In this document: one piece after another, positions 46,725-57,939 of the stretch
Layout: every line of letters begins with the position of its first letter
How positions within the stretch are numbered: the stretch's first letter is position 1
NCBI GenBank assembly: GCA_029582155.1
Contig: CM055903.1
Coordinates: 42,051,769 to 42,115,768, forward strand
DNA from: Panopea generosa
Lineage: Eukaryota; Mollusca; Bivalvia; Adapedonta; Hiatellidae
Length of the DNA stretch: 64,000 nt
Direction of reading: 5' to 3'
Notes under the pieces: generated by a model
What the model was told of the DNA's origin: nothing
Database searches by the model: none
What the model saw: the letters and a program-made list of their open reading frames with translations, nothing else
Translations under genes and position numbers: made by a program

Positions 46725-48319
46725 AGTTACGTGAAAGTGGCTATGAGATCGTCTATCGTAGATCAACATTCAATGCAGATCCAGGTCTGAGATCGTAGAT
46801 CAACATTCAAAAATAAAGTCAAAATTTGAATAACAACCCAGGTCTGCAATCGTAGATCAACATTAAATGCAGATCCAGGTCTGAGATCGTAGATCAACAT
46901 TCAAAAATAAAGTCAAAATTTGAAAAACGACCCAGGTCTGCAATCGTAGATCGACATTTAAACGACCTGGGTCTGTATTCAAGTTTTGTCCGTCTTATAA
47001 CTTTTATTTTGAATGTTGATCTACGATCTCATGTTGATCTACGATCTCAGACCTGAGTCTGCATTCAAGTTAAGTCCGTCTTTTAATTTTTATTTTGAAG
47101 GTTGATCTATGATTGCAGATCTGAGTCGTTATTCAAATTCAGACTTTTAATTTGAATTGTGATCTACGATCTCAGACCTGGGTCTGCATTCAAGTTTAGT
47201 CCGTCTTTTAACTTTTATTTTGAATGTCGATCCACGATTGCAGACCTGGGTCTTTTTTTCAAATTTTGACTTTATCTTTGAATGTTGATATACGATCTCA
47301 GACCTGGATCCGCATTGAATGTTGATCTACGATTGCAGATCATGATCGTTATTCAAATTCCGACTTTTATTTTGAATGTTGATCTACGATCTCAGACCTG
47401 GGTCTGCATTCAAGTTAAGTCCGTCTTTTAACATTTATTTTGAATGTCGATCTACGATTGCAGACCTTGGTCGTTATTCAAATTCCGACTTTTATTTTGA
47501 ATGTTGATCCACAGCTCTCAGGCCTGGGTTTGTATTCAAGTTTTGTCTGTCTTTTAACTTTTATTTTGAATGTTGATCTACGATCTTACACCTGAATCTG
47601 CATTCAAGTTTTGTCCGTCTTTTCACTTTTATTTTGAATGTTGATCTACGATCTCAGACCTGGGTCTGCATTCAAGTTAAGTCCGTCTTTTTACTTTTAT
47701 TTTGAATGTCGATCTACGATCACAGACCTGGGTCGCTTTTAAATTCCGACTTTTATTTTGAATGTTGATCTACGATCTCAGACCGGGGTCTACATTCAAG
47801 TTTTGTTCGTCTTTTAACTTTTATTTTGAATGTTGATCTACGATCTCAGACCTGGGTCTGTATTCAAGTTTTTCCGTCTTTAAAAGTTTATTTTGAATGT
47901 TGATCTACGATCTTAGACCTGAGTCTGCATTCAAGTGAAGTCCGTCTTTTAACATTTATTTTGAATGTCGATATACGATTGCAGACCTGGGTCGTTATTC
48001 AAATTCCGATTTTTATTTTGAATGTTGATCTACGATTTCAGACCTGAGTCTGCATTCAAGTTTAGTCCGTATTTTAATTTTTATATTGAACATCGATCGA
48101 CGATTGCAGACCTGGGTCGTTATTCAAATTTTGACTTTATCTTTGAATGTTGATCTACGATCTCAGACATGGATCAGCATTTAATGTTGATCTACGATTG
48201 CAGATCTGGGTCGTTTTTCAAATTCCAACTTTTATTTTGAATGTTGATCTACTATCTCAGACCTGGATCTGCATTGAATGTTGATCTACGATTGCCAATC
48301 GCATAGCCAACTTCACGCA
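46725..48319. mobile_element. 1.6-kb fold-back element with satellite interior; empty site in right arm
   Basis: The ends form imperfect TIRs (CGTGAAAGTGGCTATGAGAT against CGTGAAGTTGGCTATGCGAT on the other strand). ACTATTTGACTC is duplicated at 46,713-46,724 and 48,320-48,331. The right arm has the single uninterrupted sequence CACTATTTGACTCTGTGTAC (minus strand, near 53,845-53,864). The interior is tandem units containing GTTGATCTACGATCTCAGAC and a CTGGGTCTGCATTCAAG block, in one orientation at 46,750-46,960 and the opposite from about 46,960 to 48,300. There is no ORF. It is a non-autonomous DNA element. Confidence 0.85.
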
Positions 48320-48339
48320 ACTATTTGACTCTGTGTACT

Positions 48340-49560
48340 CACTAACGCATGTATTTTTATTCAAATTAATCCATACTTACAAAGTTCCATAAAATCCTTT
48401 CTCGAAGAAAATCTTAAACTGGTCAAATCGGGTAATGTCCATGATCCATAAAATCATCAAAATACATGTTATTTGGTGTTATGTGCACTCCAGCAGTCGC
48501 AATTTCATTTTTGGTAAGCTCAAAACATACAGAGTAGTTACATAATCTATTTCGAACGAGTTCTCGACTGGCCAAATCGGGATGAAATTGTCAGAATTAT
48601 TGCTAGTGAACCATCAATAATTGCATAATTAAACTTTGAGTGTACTTTAGGACACACATTTTAATTGATCCTGATCAAACTGACAGTACAGTTTTATTAT
48701 TATAATTATAATTATATATTATTCATTTGAGGTGGTGCTAACACTGACAGTTTTCATTCAATATTTTCCAAATTTACACAGTAATTATATAACAATCACA
48801 TCTTGAACAGCTTGTTGGACTTGTCCATTCGAAAGTTCATCTCAGGGTTATTATCCTTCAGTCATCACAAAATGTGTTTTTTGATGTTGTGTGCACTTTA
48901 GCATCTTCAGTTTTCACTGGATCCTTGCTAAACTTACTCAGTAGTTACCATAATAATTTAGATTAATTGTTGAACTGACTAAATCGGATAGTTAATGTTG
49001 GAGTTACGATCCTCAAAACTTTCATTATGTGATGTTATGTGCACTACAGCGCGCAATTTTCATTTGATCTTCCTCAAATTTACTAACAAAGTAGTTATTT
49101 CAACCAAATTATCTTAGATAAAATTTTGAATTGGCCAAATCGGATAATTACTGGCAGAGTTATGGCCCCCAAATCGTCAGAAAGGCGCTTTATATAATGA
49201 GTGTAGTTTTGCAGTTTTTCATTGATTTTTTTTTCAAACTTACACAGTAGTTATGTATAACCATAATATCTTGCACAAGTTTTAGATCTGTCCAAATAGG
49301 ATAATTACGGACAATAATTTGATATTTTATGCACTCTAGCACTCTCAAATTAACTTGATCTTTATCAAACTTACACAGCAGTCATATAATCAAATATATT
49401 GAACACGTTCTTGATCTGTCGAAATCTGATTTTTCTGTTACTTATGGCTCTTTTAAGAGTCAACAAAGTTGTGTTTTTTGCACTCTTACATCCTCAATTT
49501 CCCTCAGTTCTTCAGCAAATTTACACAAAAGCTATATTTCTTTAACATCAGATAACCAAC
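48340..49560. repeat. Diverged ~190-bp tandem repeat, left arm part 2
   Basis: Further units of the pattern seen at 46,370: TTGATCTT..CAAACTTACACAG, TATATAACCA, CTGGCCAAATCGGATAATTA, GAGTTATGGC and GTTATGTGCACT. Units are heavily diverged. Confidence 0.7.
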
Positions 49561-50644
49561 TTTAAATCTCTGAGGAATGGCCATCGCTGTATCTAAAATT
49601 ACTGTCTATTGGCATTGTCTCTCTGCCACAGTTGCGCGATATAGGACCAACGTGGCCATCTAGTTTCAACGTGTTCCTGTTCAATCTTCCTGACGTTATA
49701 TTGCATAAGCATCAATATTTTTAACTCGTTTTAAAATTCTAAGTTTAAAATGACCAGGTTTTCGAAGCCCCAATATCTGTCCTGTAAAATGCATTTTTTT
49801 AAAAAAACTTTTTTTTTCAGCAAAACGTAATGTATTTGTATTAAATATACATTATTATTTGATATCATATGTATATTTTACTTTAAAGTTTTTTTTCTCT
49901 ATTCATAACATAATTTCCAAAGATAATTAATTAAAGAAAATGCTAATGTCCCCACAATGTTGTCCAAGTTTACGCATTTAAATAGTACTTAAGCCACACA
50001 TAGATATTTAACCTGATCACTGTCTAGTACACTCTGAGCAATATGTGTAAGTATTTTCTTGTGGTAAGAGTACCTTCATTGTTAAAAGCAAGCAAGATCT
50101 ATTTACATAAAATGACATATTGTATATCTCTGTGCGTGTACATTTAAATGGTATTATTTTAAGCGAAAAATATAAAATTGAAAAAGAAAGTGTATAGTGC
50201 CATTTTCGTGAACTTTGTCCTTTACACCGTCTCTAAGCTAATAGTATTTATAGTAACCGAGTGTAGCATTTGCAGTTTATGTGCAGGGATGAACACATTT
50301 TGTAAACAATAATTTGATATTCACTTGTTTGAAATTCACAATAACACAGTTGAAAAATTAAATAAAGCAATATTCCTGGCGGATATTACTCTCTATATAT
50401 AGACTCAATCAATATTAAAATTGTCTTTGTATAAGCGTATTCTAAATAATAGCTTCTACTTATGTTTATAAATATATTTCTAATTTGATCATGCTTGTTA
50501 CCGTGGTAATGTTAATGTATTTTAGTCACAGCGTACTTGTTTCAAACTCCTTTGTCAGGTTTTAGATGGCAATGTATTGTATATTATAATCTAGATTTAT
50601 TATACAGATCTATTTATATATTTAATAATTAATTATTTTCTCCC

Positions 50645-50654
<10 letters not shown>

Positions 50655-50701
<47 letters not shown>

Positions 50702-50930
50702 TGTGTGTTTATAAAATCAACTACGAGAATCACAATGGATCTATATATATACATGTGTATGTTTATAAAATCAACTACGAGAATCACAATGGATCTATAT
50801 ATACATGTGTATGTACAAAAAAACAACTACAAGAATCACAATTGATCTATATATACATGTGTATGTACAAAAAAAACAACTACGAGAATCACAATGGACA
50901 ATCTTTTATAGCTTTTACTTTTAGATGACT
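50655..50930. repeat. (GT)n and 55-bp tandem units at inner end of left arm
   Basis: About 40 bases of GT, then four units of AAATCAACTACGAGAATCAC, AATGGATCTATATATACATG and TGTATGT. Mirrored at 51,910-52,130. Confidence 0.85.
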
Positions 50931-50985
50931 TAAATAATGTGTTATTTTTACGCACAAAAATAGTACTTAAGAAACACCTAACTTA

Positions 50986-51824
50986 GTCATATATGGTCAG
51001 CTACCACCATTGAGACGAGCTCTCTGATTGGCTGAAAAAAGTATAGGGATGTTCAGGGCATATGTTTTTATGGTAAGCTTAATTCTGGTTGAATGAAAAT
51101 ATTAAACTGGCAAATGATCACAATAAAATATACGTTTATTATGTTTGTGTCAATAAAAAATTAGAATTATGTTTCTGTGACTGTCTAAATTCATTTTATC
51201 AAGGAAACTGCATGGAAAGTAAAATTTGTGAAATTTACTTTTTTTCGTGCTGAAAGTGGGGGTACCCAACTCCAGGGGGCAAAAAGTAGTAAAAAGTGGT
51301 ACTTTTGACCCAATTTTGGGGACATTTTAATTTGAGTCTAGGACAGTACTTTAATATGATATACGACTTTTTGGTCCGCGGATGATAGAAATAGTGAAAA
51401 TTAGGTCAAACGCTATAATGTAAGTCTATGGAAAACGTAATGCTGGTAGCTGATCATATAATGGTTGACTTTCCCTTTCCTAGTCAATTTCATTGTACGC
51501 TTTGTATAGCAAAGAACATATTTCACAGTCAGTACGCGTGTCGTCATCGCCATATTAACGCTAGTAATTCGTAAACAATTAATAGCGTAGTACTTTCCGA
51601 ACTATTTTACATTCGGCACATGAAACTCCCACATGACACATGATTGGTACATTATTTGGTTACCCCCAAATAAATTGTCTTTATCTTTATTTAATGAAAA
51701 TAATGCACATTTTGTTTGTGTTTGTGCATTGACTAATGAGGCATTTACAATTTTACAGACGTCAACATCCCGTAGGGAAATATGAGCTGTATGAAAGTAG
51801 TAAATTTCTTTTTGTTCATTATAT
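50986..51824. other. Spacer of the large palindrome
   Basis: About 840 bases without inverted partner. It has no open frame above 60 codons and no motif I recognise. It keeps the two arms from forming a perfect hairpin. Confidence 0.75.
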
Positions 51825-51909
51825 ATGACTAAGTTAGGTGTTTCCTAAGAACTATTTTTGTGCGAAAAATAACACATTATATAAGTTATCTATCAGTGAA
51901 GGCTATAAA

Positions 51910-52130
51910 GGCTTGTCCATTGTGATTTTCGTAGTTGTTTTTATAAAGATACACATGTATATATATATCCATTGTGATTCTCGTAATTGATGTTATAAAA
52001 TACAAATGTATATATATATCCATTGTGATTCTCGTAATTGATGTTATAAAATACAAATGTATATATAGATCCATTTTGATTCTCGTAGTTGATTTTATGA
52101 ACATACACATGTATGTATAGATCTGTATTA
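51910..52130. repeat. 55-bp tandem units at inner end of right arm
   Basis: Four units with CCATTGTGATTCTCGTA.TTG and ATTTATAAA/ATGTTATAAA blocks, mirroring 50,700-50,900. The (GT)n tract is absent here. Confidence 0.8.
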
Positions 52131-53049
52131 TAAATCCAGATCATAATGTTCAATACATTGCCATCTAAAACCAGACAAAGGTGTTTGAAACAAACACGCT
52201 GTGACTAAAATACATTGACATTACAACATCAAGTAGACATCTGGAATTACCATGGTAACAAGCATGATCAAAATAAAGATATGTTTATAAACATCAATAT
52301 AAGCTATTATTTAGAATACGCTAATACAAAGATAATTTTAATATTGATTGAGTCTCTATAAAGAGAGTAATATCCGCCAGGAATATTGCTTTATTTAATT
52401 TTTCAACTGTGTTATTGGGAATTTCAAACAAGTGAATATCAAATTATTGTTTACAAAATGTGTTCATCCCTGCACATAAACTGCAAATGCTACACTCGGT
52501 TACTATAAATACTATTAGCTTAGAGACGGTGTAAAGGACAAAGTTCACGAAAATGGCACTATACATTTTGTTTTTTAATTTTATATTTTTTCGCTTAATA
52601 CAATACCATTTACATGTACACGCACAGAAAAAATTCAATATGTCATTTTATGTAAATATGTCTTGCTTGCTTTTAACAATGAAAGTACTGTTACCACAAG
52701 AAAATATTTACACATATTGCTCAGAGTGTACTAGACAGTGATCAGGTTGTGTGGCTAAAGTACTATTTAAATGCGTAAACTAGGACAATATTGTGGGGAC
52801 ATTAGCCTTTTCTTTAATTAATTATCTTTGGAAAGTATGTTATGAATAGAAAAAAAATCTTTAAAATAAAATATACATATAATATCAAATAATAAAGTAT
52901 ATTTAATACAAATACATCATGTTTTGCTGAAAAAATAAGTTTTTAAAAGAAATGCATTTTCCAGGACAGATATTGGGGGTTTGAAAACCTGGTCCTTCTA
53001 CACTTAGAATTTTAAAACGAGTCAACAATATTGATGCCATTCTTAAGAG

Positions 53050-54280
53050 ATTTAAAGCTGAGATATTAAAGAAATATAATATTTGTGTAAGTTTGGTGAA
53101 GAACACATGAAAATTAAGGATGCAAGAGTGCATATGAATACCAAATAACACAATTTTTTTATTCTTAAATGTGCCATAAATAAAAGAAAAATCAGATTTC
53201 GACAGTTCAAGAACGTGTTCAATATATTTGACTATATGACTGCCGTGTAAGTTTGGTGAATATCAACTGAAAACTAAGAGTGCTAGAATGCATAAAATAT
53301 CAAATCATTTTTCGGTAATTATCCTATTTGGACAGTTCTAAAATTTGTCCAAGATACTATGGTTATACATAACTACTGTGTAAGTTTGAAAAAAATGGAG
53401 AATATTAAATGAAAAATGTCAGTGTTAGCACCACCTCAAATGTATAATATATAATTATAATTATAATAATATAACTACACTGTAAGTTTGATCAGGATCA
53501 ATTACAAATGTGGGTACTAAAGCACACTCAAAGTTAAATTATGCAATTATTGATGGTTCACTGGCAATAATTCTGACAATTTTATCCCAAGTTAACCAGC
53601 CGAGAACTCGCTCAAAAGAGGTTGTTATGTAACTACTCTGTATGTTTTGAGCGGACCAAAAAAGAAATTGCGACTACTGTGGTGCACATATCATTAAATA
53701 ACATGTATATGATGATTTAAGGGTCATAGACCCGACATTACCCGATTTGGACAGTTTAAGATTTTTTCGAGAAAGGATTTTATAGAACAACTGTGTAAGT
53801 TTGGAGAAGTTCAAATAAAAATGCAGAAATGTGTTAGAGTGTACACAGAGTCAAATAGTGTATTTTGACAATTCAAAGGTCAGAACTCCGACATTTGTAC
53901 CAGAATAACTAAATCGTTATATTACGGTTATATAATTACTCTGTAAGTTTGGTGAGGATCAAATGAAAAATGCAAGTGCTAGAATGCACCGATGTCAAAT
54001 ACTGGATTTTTTATGTTTCGATGCACATAATTAATCATCCAATTTTGCCAGTTCATGAACCTTTTTGAGGGTATAAGTTTGTTGAAGATCAAATAAAATT
54101 TCTGATGATACAGTGCACATAATAGCAGTGCATTTTCTGACGATTCAAGGGTTATAACTGATGTTTATTCGATTTTGCTAGTTCAAGAGCCAGAGATATT
54201 AGGATTATATAACTACTATGAGCATATGGTGAATATCCAATGATAACTGTGAGTGGTAAACGTTCTGACGATGGACGGAC
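53050..54280. repeat. Diverged ~190-bp tandem repeat, right arm
   Basis: Inverted counterpart of 46,370-49,560, with TGTGTAAGTTTG.TGAA.ATCA recurring about every 190 bases. It retains the empty site of the 1.6-kb fold-back element near 53,845-53,864. Confidence 0.7.
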
Positions 54281-55007
54281 GACTGTAGTTATATACCAGT
54301 ACTGGAATCTACTTACTATTATACAGATACAGATATAGACTGACAAAGGGCGATCAGAATTGACAGCTCCCTGTCCTTAGGGAAAATAAAGAAAGCAGGT
54401 AGCAGTGAATAGTTCCTTTATCTTTTTTTCTCTGTTTATTTAATTAAATCTTTAAATTGCGAGTATAGACATTTCCTCTGGATAATTTCATAATATTACC
54501 AAACTAGTGACTGCTATTAGAGGCAGACGATTGGAACCAATCCCATTCTTATGGATCATTGTTTTGGCGGAAATGAATAATAATCAATCAACCTTGGACT
54601 TCAGAGGTTCATATGCCTCCAAGACTTTTCAACATCGTAACGTGTAGTTGAGGTATGGAAAATTTTGATATTTAAGACTTAAAATGCATAATTTCATTGA
54701 ACCGATAAAATAGTGTTGTTTTTATTCTTTAAGAGTAAACAAAAATAAACGGGGGAAACACACAAAAAAATGAGTGTCCTCCAGCTATTTTTTTTATATG
54801 AGAAATATTGCATTCCAATGAAATTCAAGTTAAAATATAGTTGTTATTAGAGCAATCTTTTGGGATTTTTTTTACTGATAAACGTTTTTTTTTTATTTAA
54901 AGAGAACTGCATCTACTGGCACCAGTGCCATAAGGGGCTCATTTTATAAAGTAAGTTACCAGACCTCGAGCATCATTTGTTTCACAATCGAGATAAAATA
55001 AGTACGT

Positions 55008-55199
55008 TTAAATAAAAACACAAAGCGTTCGTTCACCCAGAAATATGTTTTCTTTACTATTACCCTTTAAGATTGTCGGTGTAAAATATTTATTAATTTC
55101 TTTCATTAAAATGGACGCCGTTCCCTGTCTTGGACGAGTTGTCCTCGAGCTTTTACACTTATGTAGCAATCGTAGTGTTTGCATCTGTGACGCATTCAT
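55008..55199 (-). other. 63-codon open frame conserved but broken in the other arm
   Basis: Minus-strand frame MNASQMQTLRLLHKCKSSRT, continuing to an ILMKEINKYFTPTILKGN block. The left-arm equivalent (45,415-45,606 plus) has nearly the same residues but an in-frame stop after about 27 codons. No family is recognised and it is probably not a gene. Confidence 0.25.
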
Positions 55200-56102
55200 G
55201 ATATAATGGTTAGGGAAGCGTACGCTTCAATGTGTGTATGCGCACGCGCGTATTTGTGTGAGCGGGGTGGTCGTGATTAGCAGAGTACATAGACACTATC
55301 AGGGGTCTAATATGTATACATGTGGCCGGTCATAGTGTATTAAACCAATTTAACTCTTCTTGTCACCTTTAAAAGACGGGCGTCGATTGCTCCTCTGTTT
55401 ATCCGGAACATGTTCTTGAGACGTTCTATATTCTATATAGACACCTGAGTTGCTTACTTTACAAAATAAGCAAACTTGTTGTAGTAAAAATAGAGGTGTG
55501 AAAACAAGTCACACCGCCTTTGGTTTCATGTAATGCCAAAGGATGACAAAGTGTATATTTATTCAAATATATAACATTGTTTTATAATCTCAGCTTAAAA
55601 CTCTGCATACATCTTTCTGGCAAATAGAGTATCCGTGTTGTAATTTCAGTGTTATCGTCTAATGTTAACGAATTGAGTCAATAAAAAACACAAGTCAAAT
55701 GTGAACCGAAACTGGGTAAATACGATAACTTCCGGTTGTTAATTGATAAAATTGTTATTTGTGGAGGGATTACGTATTGTGCCAGTTATTAGTCCTCAGT
55801 TATTGGACCTTGGTCCAATATGACAATCATTGAACTATTAACTAAACCAGTATGATAACAGGTATGGCTCAAAGAACAAAGTAACAATATATATAAATGA
55901 TCTTGTAATGGTATTTAACATCTTATTTGCTAAATTTACAATGTTTGATTAAGAAACAGTGAAATAGTATTAACAAAATAGAAATATGACACACAACTTA
56001 AGACAGTAAAACAGTATTTTACAGACGTTTCAAACAATTATGTAATACAATATGGAACTGAGTTAACTCCCAGCAAGCACTTAACGCATACATCTCATAA
56101 TT

Positions 56103-56306
56103 TTGATCGGTTTGTTCCTATATAAGTTACAGAACATCGTCATTTGTCCTATTCCCTGGAAGACACCGACGAGTACCTTTCTTCAACGCCATGAACCTCG
56201 TTCATTGTATCGATATTATATCTGCCCTCGCACAGAATTGACGCCATCTCCAAGGCATAGTGGGGTCTTTTTTGTTTGTTCTTTTGCTCTTAACAGTGAA
56301 AATTGA
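56103..56306 (+). other. Antisense open frame, right-arm counterpart
   Basis: Keeps ICPIPWKTPTSTFLQRHEPR and the SLYRYYICPRTELT block seen at 44,282-44,500. It is antisense to the PH-gene 3' UTR. Coding status is doubtful. Confidence 0.25.
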
Positions 56307-56337
56307 TGATAAATGACGTATTTAGTATATCATGAAT

Positions 56338-56784
56338 CTATTTCTTACATGACCTCGTAAGTAGTTGTGGCGATAAATACGTTTTAAGTGGTAAAACATA
56401 CCGCGGCGTCAATGCCCTGACCCAGTCTTCAGCATCGGCTTTCGATTTAGCCTCAAACTGCAAATGTCCCCCTGGAAACACCGTACCACACTTCGTTGTA
56501 TTTGATGAAATGACAATCGTCTGTGAATGTTTTCCAATGATGGATACGTTGCAGTTTCTCAAACTAACGGTGCCATACATAACAGTTTGATTGGAGTCTG
56601 TGTACATCTGGGCGTGATGCTCGTAGCTATTCCCTAGCACCTTCATGTATACCTTTGTTCGAACCTGCTTCTGTTCATTCGAAACCAGCACGAAGATAAT
56701 TCCTGTTTTGATTTTTATATCACTTCCCCACCTCTCCCGTCGACGGGATATTATTTTAGAATCGGGCAAACTCAAACTTTGCAT
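56338..56784 (-). CDS. Small PH-domain-like protein, right-arm copy (148 aa, intronless)
   Basis: The ATG is at 56,784 on the minus strand. The architecture matches the left copy: SRRRER basic start, TGIIFVLVSN, KVYMKVLGNSYEHHAQMYTD, TVSLRNCNVSIIGKHSQTIV, and the closing helix FEAKSKADAEDWVRAL with the PH-type Trp. It differs by about 22 residues, clustered near positions 19-24, 37-43, 97-104 and 135-144, plus one in-frame codon loss near the C-terminus. No stop or frameshift separates the copies. Both copies point toward the palindrome centre. Confidence 0.7.
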   Translation of the reverse strand: MQSLSLPDSKIISRRRERWGSDIKIKTGIIFVLVSNEQKQVRTKVYMKVLGNSYEHHAQMYTDSNQTVMYGTVSLRNCNVSIIGKHSQTIVISSNTTKCGTVFPGGHLQFEAKSKADAEDWVRALTPRYVLPLKTYLSPQLLTRSCKK

Positions 56785-56983
56785 TTCTGTTTCTTTACAA
56801 TGTCACGCCTATTTGTAAGTGATCACCACTAGATGTTTATTTCCGACGCAGATCCTATCAAACAACTGAAAACGTTATTTTTTTCTTACGTTGATATCAA
56901 TAATAATGTCTATGTCACGTACCTAAACTATAACACGCAACTGTCAATGCTTCCCGACTACATACGATGTGCGGTATACCAAG

Positions 56984-57020
56984 TTACTGACCAAAGAAAG
57001 TCCCCACAAACCTTTATATA
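56984..57020 (-). promoter_or_regulatory. TATA box and initiator of right PH-domain gene
   Basis: On the minus strand TATATAAAG (57,012-57,020) precedes TCAGTAA (56,984-56,990) with the same spacing as in the left arm. The surrounding ACATCGTATGTAGTCGGGAA block is identical in both promoters. Confidence 0.65.
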
Positions 57021-57112
57021 GACCACTTTAATACGCCAATATAGTTGTAACTAAGTTGTTAATTTGATATGCCAACGGCTGACGCATGTCAGTAAATACA
57101 TACGATATCACT

Positions 57113-57939
57113 TCGCTCTACCCAATGCAAGCGTAATTTGTCCTATTTTGTAAGAATTTGTTTCAAAAAGATGTAAAATAAATAAGCTAACAAGAGACGT
57201 GGAACATCCCCGAAAACAATGTTATTCAAACATTTTAGCTATTCTGTAACTATAACTCTATTTCATGCCAGAATTTTATATACCTTGAAGCAGAAATTAA
57301 AAAAGCATACGATTCAATTTTTTTTTTTATTTGTAAAACATTGATGCAATAGTTTTGTTAATAAAACATGAAATAAAGTTTTTCTCTTGTTTCTGTGCTT
57401 TTCACTGGATGTTTGGCTAAAATATTACTTCCGTGATTTACATTATGAAAGATGTAATATGATTATACTCGGAAACAAACATGCATATTCATAAAATAAT
57501 ACATCAATATTTTCACATTTTGCATTGAGGCTTAAGTGATGGTATTATTTCCAGTGCTTACCGATAGGAGGTAAGTCACACATGCTTAACTGATAGCAAC
57601 AGTTTCTTAAACACGATATTTGATTCTACAAATATATTACAAAATGCATCAAACTATATGAGAAATTCAGCTGTGTTGTAAAAAAGGGCCATAACTCTGA
57701 AGATAATAGTCCGTATTGGCTGGTTATCGAACTTGGTCTAGATTTTATAGAGATGCACACTTTATGTACATTTGCTTCAGTTCTGATACAGAATAATTTT
57801 ATCATCTTTGTGTAAGTTTTGGTTCAGTTCCGATGAAAAATACTCTAGTTGGAAACGAAAAACTTGACGCTGCCCATCCGCCCACCTATCCGCCCACTCG
57901 CCAATCTTATAACCAGGTTTTCAACTTTGAAAAAAAACT
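57113..57939. other. Non-coding stretch with dispersed-repeat look
   Basis: Contains GGGCCATAACTCTGAAGATA and a CCCATCCGCCCACC block, patterns seen in molluscan dispersed repeats. No gene is visible. Confidence 0.4.

Larger units (their letters stand above)
43446..50985. repeat. Left arm of ~13.7-kb imperfect palindrome
   Basis: Reverse-complement similarity to 51,825-57,112 runs nearly end to end: outer edge (GTCAGC.GTTG, ATTAACAACTTAGTTA), promoter and PH gene, GGCAGATATAATATCGATAC, the GGCGGTGTGACTTG/CAAGTCACACCGCC block, tandem sequence at 48.3-49.5 kb, GTTACTGTG-type inner blocks, and finally AACACCTAACTTAGTCATAT at the spacer edge. Identity is high in blocks (often around 90 percent by eye) with many indels. 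The arm is about 2.2 kb longer than its partner because of insertions at 45.66, 46.72 and 49.58 kb and extra tandem units. Confidence 0.93.
51825..57112. repeat. Right arm of ~13.7-kb imperfect palindrome
   Basis: Inverted partner of 43,446-50,985, containing the second PH gene (minus strand), the mirrored 55-bp units and the 190-bp tandem sequence. It lacks the SINE fragment, the 1.6-kb fold-back element and about 135 bases found near 49,577-49,711. Confidence 0.93.
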
